A stretch of DNA of 64,000 bases from Ampelocalamus luodianensis (Eukaryota > Streptophyta > Magnoliopsida > Poales > Poaceae). The stretch spans positions 4,010,407 through 4,074,406 of the forward strand of contig CM070623.1 in NCBI GenBank assembly GCA_036346255.1, written 5' to 3'. How positions within the stretch are numbered: position 1 is the stretch's first letter; every line of letters begins with the position of its first letter. The translations under genes were made by a program, and so were the position numbers. Below the pieces are notes generated by a model. That model searched no databases and was not told where the DNA came from. It saw nothing but the letters and a program-made list of their open reading frames with translations. Shown piece after piece: positions 47,373-58,590 of this stretch.

Positions 47373-50300
47373 TGTAACAGCCCTAACTTAGGGTTTGTAT
47401 TTCAAATGTAAATTATGAGGAGAAATAAAAACTTTTGATGCCTCATGAAATCATTTGAGAGTTTCTACAATTTTTCCTAGCAATTTCCAATTTTTAGAAT
47501 TTAATTCTTGTGATTGGAAATTGTTGTCAGCAAATTCTTAGCCTTCAAACTTGTGATCATCCTCTGAAATTATTTTTCCTGTCTTCTTGATAATCTTATC
47601 TACCTCCCTGAATTATCTCACAATTTTTAGATTTTATTTGCTATTTCAAATGGCCAAGTCAACCTAGTTTGAAATCTGGTCAAACTTCTGTTCAGCAGCT
47701 TGTGAATTTTATTGGGAGAAATCTAGTGCATGAAAACTCCTGGAAAAATTTCACAAGGTTGTTCTATGTTCCAGAAAGTTCCCATAAAAATTTCAGAATT
47801 TTTGGAGCTCGGGAACTACATCTAAAAATTCCCCAAACTCTCTTAGCTTTTTAAAACTCAAAATCAGAAATCACTGTTTGTCGGGCTCGAACCCAAGCCC
47901 GACTCAAACCAGACCGCACCACTTGACTCGGTCGCACCGCCTAGCTGCACCGCGCGCGAGCCCGATGGCTGTCAGTCGTCCGATGAAGATCGAACGGTCC
48001 TCATTGCTTGCCTCGTCGACCTGTCCGAATGCATACACCAATCTCACCGCCCATTTCAGATCCAACGGCCGGTGCGAGCATCGATCGAGTCAAACCACCG
48101 GTTCGCACCGCTTGGCCGGCCGCGATGTGGACCCTACCGCCGATCCGCCTCGTCTTCTCCGCACCTCACCGGAGCTCGTGGTCGCGCATGCATGCTCGCC
48201 ACGCACTCGCCGCCGCCACCTTTTTGTCCTCGTGTCACCGAGAAGCATCGCCGGGTCTCATCTACCCACCGAGCCCATCCACTATCCTTCGCGTCCATTC
48301 TCGTGCCTTCTCCGCCCAAATTTTCTTCTCGGGCGGAGAAGATCTCGAGCGTAGCGCCGCCGCTTCCGAGCCGCTCTTGAGCCGGCCGATCGATCGTCGT
48401 GTTCCTCTTGCCTCGCCGCCTCCATTTTGCCCATTCCGGTCCTTGGCGCCCAGTGATCACCGGGGCGATCGCCGCCTCGCCTCCGCGATCTCGGTCCCGT
48501 GAGCTCGCTTTGCGATCCGTGAGTCTCTAGCCTCGCTACTTGGTCCTTTAGGATCGCACCGATGCACCGAGTCTAACGGTGACTTCATTTTCATCTTTGG
48601 TGCATCATTGCGCGCGTGCGATCGAATCTTCTCCAAGCTTGGCGATTCGCCGCGGGCGATCCCCGCCGCCGACCACCTTCGCCGCCATCGCCTTATGCTT
48701 TTCGCTCCCGGGATCAAGGCGGAGCCGAGGCGCACTTTCCGAGCCTTCTAGAAGCCCCGTAGCGCCTCGCCGTGGGAGCCGTGTCTTCTTCTCCGCCTCC
48801 GGCCGCCGCGAGCTCAACTCCGGTGACCATCGGACTCGCGCCGCCTCCAACAAGTTCGTGAGGTTGCTGCGCACCGAGGTGTCACTCGAGCCCGAGCACC
48901 TCTCTTCGCTTGGGCCGCTTACTCGCCGTCGCGCACAAGCACGCAGGGCTCCAAAGAAGTCGCCGCAAGTTAGGTGATAACCCCGTCTTTAGCGCTTAAG
49001 CACTCTTTGATTTGTGAGTATGACTTGTGGGCCTCGAGATAAATCGCGGTTAAAATCTTATCCCGCACCGGTTTAAAACCCTTTGTGTCGCTGTCATATG
49101 GGCCCATGCCGCCGCTAGTGGTGTGTAACCCTTGGCGACACGTTTTCCGCTTGGAAACGATTTCTATGAGTATATGTTAGAAGTACACTTTGATATGTCA
49201 AAGACGATTCTTAGAATACGCTTCGACATCACCTTCGCGCGGTCGTTCGTCGTCGCCACATGCGCCCGCCAAATGTCCGGGGCTAGTTGGCTGTGGGTAG
49301 AGAAAGGAATAAATGCTTTAGTATTTCGTAATGTGTTTTCTGTCAGACTATTAATTCATTTAAACTTAGAAAATGCATAACTAATTCAATTTTTATCTAA
49401 ATCGCATGAATCCAAAGCTGTTAATTTTCATTTTAAATGTGGTATTTACTAAAATTAGTTTCAACCTTGTATCCAGTAGCAAAGATCTGTTAATTAATTA
49501 AAGGATGTTTTATGTATCTTCTAAATTAGAAAATGTATATCTCTTTCAATAATTGTCTAAATCCATGAAACCAATTTCAGAAAATTTCATTTTTAGTATA
49601 CTAATTCTCGTGATAGGTTTTAGGTACTGTTTCTGTTCATGAAAATTTGTTAAGTAATTAACTAGTGTTTTGATGTGTTTTTAGCTTAGCAAATTCATAG
49701 AAAATTCTTAACAACTTAAAATGATTTGTTCTCTGTTTCTAAAATTTTGTTATATCTTGCTTAGGTTGCTGTGTAAGTTTTGGTATGTTTTGTTATTGTT
49801 GTATGTTGAGTTTTGCCGGTGTTATTCGTTCTTATTCGCTGTTATTTGTTCAATCGTTAGGATTCGATATTTGCGGTAACCCTGAGAGCGATCCTCTGCA
49901 ATGAGTTGAGCATTTTGAGCAACACATGAAAAAGCAGTTTGATCATGTTAATCCCAGATTTTAAAGTCTAATATTTTGTTTCAACTGTATGTATGCATCG
50001 CTTAATTTGTGTTAAATTGGTTAGATAATCCTTTAGATGCATAATCTGTAGGCAAATGATATTCCTCTACTACCTGAGCCTAGGTTATTTGCTGTGATTA
50101 GAAATCGATGATCTCTTGTCACTTAATAGGTCCGGTCAATTTGCTTAGACATGCTTAGCTATCTAGAGAATCAGGCTGTTATCGACTTTAGTCGGTAACC
50201 TTGATCACACAAAATTTTCTATAACTTTATGTTTCAAAGATTGCTATGTTTAATTGCAAAATTAAAAATGAAAACAAAATGATTTAGACTTGGGCGCAAT

Positions 50301-51508
50301 GGTAAGACCGTGTGATCTGTTGGGTGTGGATCGAAAGGTGCCCGAGCCGCTTAAGGACCGAGTTACTTGCGCCACCGATCGAGCATTTTGCGTGCAACCA
50401 CACTAGAGTATATGGGACCTCTCTTGACCTAGTACTTTGGCGTGTATTGGCCCGGTCGCAGGAGGTCGCAGGAGGGATGGAGGTGGGAGCATGGTAGTTG
50501 TCCAAAAGCTTTATCCTTAGTGGGTAGTTGTCTTTTCGGCTTTACCATGTAAGCGTATGGATTTCTATCCATACGAGCTGCTCGTAGTTAATACACAATA
50601 TTGGAAAAGTCTCGTAGGACTTAGCCGTACAAAGATACCTTCTAAGTGTGTTTTGGCTTAAAGGCGATCCAAGTGTGGGTACATTGGTACACCCGCAGGT
50701 TAAAACTATTCGAATAGCCTCGCCCTAGGTTATGGACACGCTCTGATACGCCCGTAAGAACTAGACTACAACAATTTAAATTAAAACTTGATGGGTGGTA
50801 CGAATGGGATTCGTGTTATTGTTGTGGTGACTATTGGGATAGTCACTTCTAGGTTGGTTACCTTTACCCTTTGTTATTAATATCCTTACTGTTATTTCAA
50901 CATTAAAACGAATTGCGAACTTGCCTTCTAATCAGTATTATATTATTGCAAATGAAAATTGGCTTTATGCAAATGAAACATATGGCCTCCATCAAACAAG
51001 CCGCATGTAGCATATGAACAGTCCGCTAGTTCACACGTCTGTCTTGCGGGTACAAAGACAATCTTTGTACTCGTGTGCTTTGCTTAATGTTTTGTTGCAG
51101 AGGAAGAAGGTGAGCCCCAAGGGCCTCACTACGTGAGTCGTGTTGCCGCTTCGTGGACGACTAGACTTGGCGGTCCGGGCCGATGCCTTGTGGGTTGGAG
51201 GCACACCGATTGGCTTTGTTTATAGCCATCTTATGGCACTTTTGCTTCATTGTCGTTCTTGTTTATTTGTGTATCTTGGCACGTCGCCTTTTGTCCTGTA
51301 ATAACTCTACTATTTGTTTATCTTCCGTTTGGTAGTGTGGTGTTTGGACTCTTTGTTTGGTATGGAGTTGATGTCTAATTTTGTAACGGGGTGTGTATAC
51401 TGCTTTCTGGGAAGTATACATATCTCGAGGATCAATTTATTTGATTTGTGATGCTAGGACCAGGTGGTTGGTTAAGCATTACAAGCCAAATAAATTGGGG
51501 TCCTCACA
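47373..51508 (+). repeat. 3' LTR of family A (4136 bp)
   Basis: Starts TGTAACAGCCC and ends GGGGTCCTCACA. It is the reference copy for both the split 5' LTR and the inverted solo LTR. No gene inside; ORFs at 47878-48977 are shadows of GC-rich sequence. Confidence 0.95.
50178..51070. other. Four spaced hairpins in the family A LTR
   Basis: GTTATCGACT with AGTCGGTAAC, one G-T pair (50178-50199); CGTATGGAT with ATCCATACG (50554-50575); GTGACTAT with ATAGTCAC (50827-50846); GTACAAAGA with TCTTTGTAC (51050-51070). They are 8-10 bp stems with 2-4 nt loops, similar in style to those in the 2.3 kb gypsy LTRs but more widely spaced. Confidence 0.75.
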
Positions 51509-54500
51509 CCATCTCCATTTTTGCTAAGCTCAGCTCTTGTTCTTGCTTGTAGCTTCGGGTGCATCTTCGAGCTCTCGGCCATTTTCAGAGCGCGTCCTGG
51601 GGACACTTCTCATGCCATCTTCGTGTCCAGGAGGTACTAGCCTAAACCTTGCGCGTCACCTTGTGTCCTTTAGTCTGTTTAGACTTTCCCCTCAATCGAT
51701 TTGGTCTTTGCACGGCAGGATCTTGTTGATTTGAAGATTGAACCATTTTCGGCCGAGAAACAACTTTTCCTCTCCCACTTCGTTTTGGTAAGCCATTCTT
51801 CAATTCTTTGCTCATGAAGCATTCTCATATGGTCCTTGAGCTATCTTAACCATTCTCTGTCCTTAGGGTTTCTCCAATCATCTTCTCCACGTAAAGCCGT
51901 GTTGTGCCGCTACTTCTTCTCCGGCACCGACACTGCTCCAGCCATCCCCAAGCTTCCCTAGGCCCTCTCCTAGCTCAGGTAGCTTCCTCATGCCCCCTAG
52001 GAGCATAAGCATGTGTCCATTTGCTCAGAACGCTTTCAAATCGGCGTAGCTCCTTTTGCCGTATTTAGTACGCCGCGCCGCCGTCGGCTAGCCGCTCGGG
52101 CGGCTCGATCGCGGGACTACTCCCATTAGGAGCGCCTTGCTATTCTCCATCCGCCCATGCTCTTGGTTCACGCCGCGCGTGGTCGGATCGCCGACAAGCC
52201 GCCGGTGAAGCGCACGGGATCGAAATCCCGTTGTCGTACGCCGACCGTCACTATAGCACGTCATTAGCCGTTAAACTCCAATCATTAGCATTTAAGTGAT
52301 GTCTTAAGCGGCGCTGATGAGTCTATTACATGCGGGCCCCACGCACAGAAAACGGAAACGTTTTGGTTAAAGCCACAGTGGCTGACATGTGGACCCTAAG
52401 ACCCTAAACACGTGCTTAGAAACTAATTGTACTGGAGTTAATCTGGACCATCGGATGCGAAAGGAACGGCACGGATTTGTGAGACATTCGGACCGCCCTA
52501 TTGCACTCGAATATGGACCGTTGGATCTTGATCCAGCGGCGCAATCGTCGCCTAGACGCCACGCGCGCGCGCTTAGCGAAGGGCCGACGAGCGGCCCGCT
52601 GGTCAGCGACCGTGGCTAGCTGAGCCTCGGTGAGGAAAGTAGCAAATGAATTATAAAATCCGAAAACCATTTACTGGCACACTGAAAAATGTATATAACT
52701 TCTAAAATCCATAACTAAATCATTTTAACTCCAAACTGGGTGAAACCACTTCTGGAAATTTTCACTTTTAGTAAACTTTATATTAAAATTAGTTTCAAAC
52801 CTGTCTCTGTAGCAAAGAGATTTATTTGGAGATTAATCCATTTAAAACTATTATTTTGCAATAGAAAAAGGGCTGATAACTTCAAAAATGCATAAGTAAT
52901 TATTGGAACCTCCAAAAACAGTGAGACCACTTTTAATAATTTTCCTTTTCAGTGAACTTAATTTTAAAAATGGTCTCCACATTACCTCTGCCACAGAAGT
53001 TATATTTGGGAGAATATACTTCTTAACTCCATTATTTTTCTACTATAAAAGGCTGATAACTTTGAAAATCAATAACTAAATCATAAAAACTCCAAAAAGG
53101 ACAAACTCAACTGTTTTTGACTTATAATAATATTGACTATTTATCTATGTGATCCACGTGCTCGCCACTGTTCTACAAAATTTCACTTCATAATTAAATT
53201 ATATAATGACGACTTATTGAAATCTGAAATTCAAACCATTATAACTTTCACTGCTAAATCAAAGTGAAATAATTCTTTCACCAAAAATCATTTAAAATCA
53301 TGACCTAACTACTGTAGAAAAATCATGCATTTTTGAGCATTTTGGTTTTTGTGTTGTTTTCTGTATTTATTTGACGTTATAATTATATAGATCCGAGCAT
53401 ATTGATATCGACACTTACGCTACCAGAGTGAGCAGCTATCTGTACCAGCAAGGCAAGCATCATTTGAACTTTCTTTTGCATCATATTTGATCCCAGTTTT
53501 GGTTAAGTTAGTGCAATGATAATTGCTTGCATGCTATTTTGATTATGTCAATATTTTTGTGATGTGTAGTTTAGTTATGTCCTATGCTTGAGGTTAATCT
53601 TGAATTATGCCAAGTCCTATATGCTTAAGACAGGATGTGTGAATTATGGTTATAGAGTTGCTTAGCCATGCAAGTCTAGATACGGTAGTTCGATCGTCGG
53701 GAATAACCCGGCGGTTTTGGGATACACATAACTCTTACTTTATGTTTTTACTTCAGATCTTTGTAGCTGTTTTATGAGTTAAACTTTGTCATTTTTAAAT
53801 GAGATTTGGTCCGGACAAGTGTTGGTTAGTGATGGTGTCTTTGTGCACGAGAATTGGGTATGTGGAAGGACTTGTCCGACAATTGAGGACCGAACTTTGT
53901 AACGTCGTTAATCAAGTACACACTCTTTGCCGCCACACGCGGGTTGGGAGCCGTATGGTTAAGTAGGGGGAGGGTTTTATTGTGTTAAGTCCTTGGTGGT
54001 GTAAGGGGCATAGCAACCGTGAAATCCTATGTTCTTTGAGGAGCCGATGTAATCCTTTATAGTGTGCAAGGGAGCACCAATTCTTTTGTTTTGATTGCAT
54101 CGGTATTTCCAATATAACTTGTGAGCCCCCTAGCAAGTGCTATCAGACGCTTGTACTAGGCAAGGAACCATCTCACAAGGGGGACTTAGCCCAATGGAAT
54201 CTTCTTGCTAAAAACGACCATATCTTGATTTACCCGGCCGGCATACCATAGGAAGTATGCTATATTCGGAGGCATCCGGAGGCTTACGGGCTAATCAAGT
54301 CGTGGGTAAAGTAGTACACCGCAGTGGTATAAATCTATTCGAATAGCCGTGTCCACTGCTATGAACAACCGCTTGAGTTCGGGAGTTACTATTGTTAGAC
54401 TTTTAATTAAAATTGTGGTTGAACTTGGTATTCGTCATGAACGGGTTGTTCATATGTTTAGTACATCAAAGTGGGCTGCCACTTTGGTCTTTGTATGATT

Positions 54501-55282
54501 CAATTGTTTATTATGAAATGCTTTACTACATGTTTTACTCCTACTTCAAATCTGATTTTAAATGGGCACATGAAAACTAGTATGTGTAGGATGTCAATTG
54601 TTGCGCTCTTTCGCAAAACTAAACCAATATGAGCCACCCTTTGAATGACCCTTATGCATAACTATTTTTATTTGTGTAAGACTTATGAGTACACTTGTAC
54701 TCACCGGATGTTTCTTGGCCTTTCGGTGAGGAAGGTTATGATTATGACGATCTCGCTAGTGTTGACTTGGGTAACACTAATGAGTAGTGTGCTACCATTT
54801 AACCCCGATCGGTTGCCGATGGGTGATGGGCATACCATGCTGGTCTTTTGCTTTATCTATTTAATTCCACGCTACTTGATACTCTACTTTAAATTTGGCG
54901 GTCGGCTGCTTGTAATAAGTCAGAGACCTTAACTATTATGCAAGATGTCTTTTTATCTCTTGTTGTATGCGTTGTATGGATGTAATCAACGTTGGATGAG
55001 AGTATGAGTATATTGGTCGTTGATCTTGGGAGCCAATATATATCATACTCGTTGTTGATGAATTCCCATTTAACTCACCAAGGGTAGTGCTTCAATCGAG
55101 GAGAATTGACAATCATGTAGCGCCGCAGGGAGCAGTGCGCATGATCGTTGAGGCTCCATGATTCGCTAAGCCTCTCACCGGGATAGAGTTAAATTGGAAT
55201 TCATTTACCGGAGACCCGTAATTATGTCCCTAAGACCTTGTCTAATCTCGGCCTTACGGGGATAATTACCGGGGTCCCCACA

Positions 55283-55620
55283 CCTCCAACCTGCACAGAC
55301 CTGCGAAAACTAGACGAGTTAGACGCGTTCCATTACCTTGGTGGGATTCGAGACGGCAGGAAGGATAGACGACCGCTTGCCATCCTTCGCTTCAACATCC
55401 ATTTCGCCAAGATAATATCATCATCATCGGATGAATCATCCTCTTGCAATCGCCAAAATCTCGATCCAATCGCGGCGCTAACTACGCGATGAACCTTCGA
55501 GAACGGAACAAGGATCTCTCCGGTGGACGCCATCGGTAAAGACACGGAGTATCGATCTTTAGTTTCTTCGTCGATAATTACTCCAAGCCGCCGGCGCTGG
55601 CCGTGGAGGATAGCCTACCA
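55283..55620 (-). pseudogene. LINE 5' part: ORF1 start and leader
   Basis: On the minus strand, ATG at 55533 opens MASTGEILVPFSKVHRVVSA and continues GSRFWRLQEDDSSDDDDIIL. An F-W block followed by an acidic S/D run is common at the N-terminus of grass L1 ORF1. It runs into the CCTCC duplication, where the rest of ORF1 continues at 33547 leftward. The 5' boundary near 55620 is a guess. Confidence 0.65.
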
Positions 55621-55974
55621 TGAGATGTCTAATTAAAATGAAATGTTTGCACATCTATGAAAGATCATTAAAGAGAAAGGCTTTGAAGACTCTATCCTGC
55701 GTCTTTTTCTACTTTTATGTTCTTCTTCGTCGACAACGCGACCACAACTACCAGATATACTAGAAATTTTTGTTTTAATAACGACCTAGTACCTAACAAC
55801 CTTCTGAAATTAGCTTTAGTTGATCTTCCAAAAATATTAATGTCGATTTAGGCGAGGTTGAATTGTAGCTATCCGTCACACTTCCTATGTTTTTGTCGAT
55901 AATGCTCCTTGCACATCGAGCTATCTTGTCCTCTCTGGCGCCTCGAGCTGGTGCAAAACATCTAGCGCAGATTA
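55621..55974. other. Unassigned sequence between LINE and gag-only element
   Basis: About 350 bases. A minus-strand frame at 55793-55970 reads ARCARSIIDKNIGSVTDSYN, with no family I recognise. It continues past the gag-only element at 57979, since that insertion has a clean GATTA duplication. Confidence 0.4.
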
Positions 55975-56325
55975 TGTTGGAACAGCTCGAACGAAGATTA
56001 AAAATCACGCTTGAAGCCGATCTCCCAGGAGCACAACACACACTGTTGGAGGCAAACAACTCACGTACGCATGTTCTGGAAACACACACGCACGAAGCGA
56101 GAACTCAAGAACGGAGGAAAAGCTTTTGGTGCTGCATGTACTACATGCAACGTTTTTTTTTATTGATTTGCTTCTCCCAATTCTTACAACTCACGCACCT
56201 TTTTATAGGCTGGATACACATACTATAGTATACGGACTCGGTTTGCACATGTACGAAAGCAACTCGGACACGGCAATACGAAACGAGTTGGACTCGACTT
56301 AATTCTAAACAAATATTATCTAACA
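55975..56325 (-). repeat. 3' LTR of the gag-only element
   Basis: On the plus strand it runs TGTTGGAACAGC to TTATCTAACA. Pairs with 57625-57973. Confidence 0.95.
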
Positions 56326-56338
56326 ATCACTCCCTAAT
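56326..56338 (-). other. Polypurine tract of the gag-only element
   Basis: The minus strand reads ATTAGGGAGTGAT directly before the LTR's TGTTAG start. Confidence 0.75.
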
Positions 56339-56371
56339 ATTTGTATACTTACTTATATTTCGTGTACTGCC

Positions 56372-56660
56372 AGTTGGACACAACTTCAACATGGCTCCCA
56401 CACACTCAGCCGAAGACGGTGGCACAACTCAAACACGTCTTGGGCTCCAAGTTGGACACAACTTCAACTTGGCTCATACTTATTTGTCCGAAGACGGTGG
56501 CACAACTCGAACACGTCTTGGACTCTTACTCATTGAGGCAGTCGGTCTCATCTACGACTTGCACCCCAACTCGTACTCAATTCAGGACAGTCGGTCTCAA
56601 CTACGACTTGCCCAACTCAGACTCGGACTTCAAGTTGGTCACGACTTCAACTTGAATAAC
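56372..56660. repeat. 78-bp tandem repeat in the 3' region of the gag-only element
   Basis: Unit 1 starts at 56372 (AGTTGGACACAACTTCAAC) and unit 2 at 56450 (same opening). Both contain GAAGACGGTGGCACAACTC and ACACGTCTTGG. A degraded third opening (AGTTGGTCACGACTTCAAC) is at 56631. It lies between the gag stop and the polypurine tract. Confidence 0.85.
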
Positions 56661-56720
56661 ACACGGACTCGACTCAGGACGGTGAACACATCTCTTCAAC
56701 GTCCTAGACTCAACTCAACA

Positions 56721-57599
56721 TCAAAGCAACGCCGGTTCATCTTCAGCATCAGCCGCAATTAAATGCCCCTCCGCTCTCTCCTTCCTGGGATTACGACATT
56801 CAGAAGCGAAATGCCCGTAGTCCTGACAATTGTAGCAGCGAATCTTCGCCTTGTCAACCTTGTGATTCTTCATGCCAGAGTTGTTGGCGCCCCTTTTATT
56901 GGACCTGGATTCCCACTCGGCACGAGTGAGTAGTAGATGCTCACCTTCCTCGTCGAGTCGCCGTCCCTTCGTGCATTCCTCGTACGCCTTCAGCTGTCCA
57001 ACCACCTCCATAACCGTCATCGTCTTCATATCAGCAAATTGCTCAATGGTGGAGACGATCGGCAAGAATTTATCGGGGACAGCACGAAGAAACTTCTTCA
57101 CGACGGTGCGCTCCTCTATCTTGTCTCCGAGAACACGAATCTCATTGACGATAGTGGCCAGCTTCATGGCAAAGTCCTTGATGGACTCCGTCTCCTTCAT
57201 ACGCATCACATCGAACTCACTCATGAGGGTCTGTGCTCGTGCCTCCTTGACACGGTCAGCGCCGACGTGCATCTCCTTCAGGGTGTCCCACGCCTCCTTG
57301 GCTGTCTCATGTTCATCCAAGACCATCATCATGGCCTCGGGCACGGCTTGGAATATAGCGGCGAGAGCCATCTGGTCCTTACGCTCATCGATCAGTTCTT
57401 TGCTTTCCACCGCTGCCCACACCCCTTGTGCGCGCATGAACACCTTCATCTTCACCGCCCAAGAGCCATAGTTGGTCTCAGTGAGCATTGGGTATTGGAG
57501 GGTTACCGAACTCTCCTTCGCCAATGCCTTGGATGCCGCCATGTCCAAGGTGTCGTCACTGCCCACAGACTTTTGCGAGGACGACATCTGCTTTGACAT
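56721..57599 (-). CDS. Gag protein of copia-type element, intact (292 aa)
   Basis: ATG at 57599 (MSKQMSSSQ) is chosen because upstream in-frame codons overlap the primer site and have no ATG. Residues about 35-65 hold the N-terminal gag block with NYGSWAVKMKVFMRAQGVW (DUF4219-like), then the UBN2-type capsid region (EAWDTLKEMHVGADRVKEAR; MKETESIKDFAMKLATIVNE; VVKKFLRAVPDKFLPIVSTI). A complete CCHC zinc knuckle CYNCQDYGHFASEC lies at about 255-268, and the end is acidic (EDEPALL, stop). In full copia polyproteins such a motif lies just before protease, so pol seems cleanly missing. The product should assemble particles and package the element RNA. It is the only long intact ORF in the window. 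Confidence 0.95.
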   Translation of the reverse strand: MSKQMSSSQKSVGSDDTLDMAASKALAKESSVTLQYPMLTETNYGSWAVKMKVFMRAQGVWAAVESKELIDERKDQMALAAIFQAVPEAMMMVLDEHETAKEAWDTLKEMHVGADRVKEARAQTLMSEFDVMRMKETESIKDFAMKLATIVNEIRVLGDKIEERTVVKKFLRAVPDKFLPIVSTIEQFADMKTMTVMEVVGQLKAYEECTKGRRLDEEGEHLLLTRAEWESRSNKRGANNSGMKNHKVDKAKIRCYNCQDYGHFASECRNPRKERAEGHLIAADAEDEPALL

Positions 57600-57610
57600 G
57601 ATTACACCTC

Positions 57611-57622
57611 GCACTGATACCA
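57611..57622 (-). other. Primer binding site of the gag-only element
   Basis: The minus strand reads TGGTATCAGTGC two bases after the LTR end, the initiator-Met type. Confidence 0.85.
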
Positions 57623-57624
57623 AT

Positions 57625-57973
57625 TGTTGGAACAGCTCGAACGAAGATTAAAAATCACGCTTGAAGCCAATCTCCCAGGAGCACAACACACACTGTTGGA
57701 GGCAAACAACTCACGTACGCATGTTCTGGAAACACACACGCACGAAACGAGAACTCAAGAACGGAGGAAAAGCTTTTGGTGCTGCATGTACTACATGCAA
57801 CGTTTTTTTATTGATTTGCTTCTCCCAATTCTTACAACTCACGCACCTTTTTATAGGCTGGATACACATACTATAGTATACGGACTCGGTTTGCACATGT
57901 ACGAAATCAACTCGGACACGGCAATACGAAACGAGTTGGACTCGACTTAATTCTAAACAAAGATTATCTAACA
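57625..57973 (-). repeat. 5' LTR of the gag-only element with promoter
   Basis: 349 bp. On the minus strand a TATA box (TATAAAAAGG, complement of 57846-57855) lies about 118 bases from the LTR start, suited to drive the gag mRNA. Confidence 0.9.
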
Positions 57974-57978
57974 GATTA

Positions 57979-58590
57979 TCCCAGAGGCTAGGCTTTTGGT
58001 TTTTGGTTAGCATTGAACTTTAAGACACCGCCAATTCTTCTACTTAATCAATTAAACAGCAAATTTCGAGCTTGTTTTGTTTTAAAAACATAATGTCCTC
58101 TCTTTTGTTCATAAACAATTTTTTGAAGTTCATGCAGTGAATTGAAAATTTCTTCATGTAAGAATTCATGCATTCGGATGAATGTATAATGAAGTATCAA
58201 TTTGCAAATCAATGCGTTGACTTCGAATTTGTTAAGTTTTGCTGTCCTTGAGGATTGGATACATTGGTTTGTCGTGAGTCGGACGGAAACTGGATAACTA
58301 GTCATTTTATCATGGAGAATTATTGAGCATTACCGCAAAATTTTATTAAAATTTTTATGACACACTAAACTCCATTCGTGTACTACCTTGGAGTCTAGTA
58401 CTAGGAGCAACGACACATCATGGTTTTTCACGAGAAAAATCGATGCAGCTTTGTATGGCCATCTTGGCTTGCAATGACCACTCCTAGTGTAGATATGTGA
58501 TCGTAATAAAGCCATCCATACCTTACAACCTTTTCAAGACTATACCTTATAACTTATTAATTTGATGAAAGGCATTTAGGAATATGGAAA
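57979..58590. other. AT-rich sequence with no recognised feature
   Basis: About 600 bases. The ORF at 58048-58305 (minus) has no family signature I know. This sequence is the continuation of 55621-55974 once the gag-only element is removed. Confidence 0.4.

Larger units (their letters stand above)
34464..51508 (+). mobile_element. Tekay/Del-like chromodomain Ty3/gypsy element, family A (17 kb with nested LTR)
   Basis: Perfect 5-bp duplication CCATC at 34459-34463 and 51509-51513. LTRs of ~4.1 kb, initiator-Met primer site, gag, PR, RT, RNase H, integrase, chromodomain and polypurine tract appear in gypsy order. The 5' LTR is split by an inverted solo LTR of the same family. Without that insert the element is ~12.96 kb. 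Long LTRs plus a C-terminal chromodomain suit the Tekay/Del lineage. LTR copies are almost identical in AT-rich stretches, implying a young insertion. Confidence 0.95.
33548..55282 (+). mobile_element. Solo LTR of family B (about 4.69 kb), split by the nested element
   Basis: It begins (C)GTCACAGCCCC at 33548 and ends GGGGTCCCCACA at 55282, flanked by a perfect 5-bp duplication CCTCC (33543-33547 and 55283-55287). Left piece 33548-34463 (916 bp); right piece 51509-55282 (3774 bp). No internal domains of its own are present, so it is a solo LTR. The AT-rich block at 52640-53390 resembles the family A LTR ('aaaattagtttcaaac', 'gtagcaaagag'). A stem around 54340 again contains 'tattcgaatagcc'. 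It inserted into LINE ORF1, and its target bases rejoin the LINE reading. Confidence 0.9.
55975..57973 (-). mobile_element. Compact gag-only LTR retrotransposon (1999 bp, copia type, TR-GAG-like)
   Basis: LTRs of 351 and 349 bp have TGTTGG/CTAACA ends and are flanked by a perfect 5-bp duplication GATTA (55970-55974 and 57974-57978). Transcription is on the minus strand: primer site next to the right LTR, polypurine tract next to the left LTR, and one intact gag ORF between. No protease, integrase, RT or RNase H. Known class: terminal-repeat retrotransposons with a GAG domain (TR-GAG) in plants, mobilised by enzymes of full-length relatives. The LTRs differ by 4 substitutions and a 2-base T-run change. 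Confidence 0.95.

Noticed and set aside
56872..57596. Two plus-strand ORFs of 199 and 219 codons
   Set aside because: They are antisense shadows of the intact gag ORF, whose domains and zinc knuckle are clear on the minus strand.
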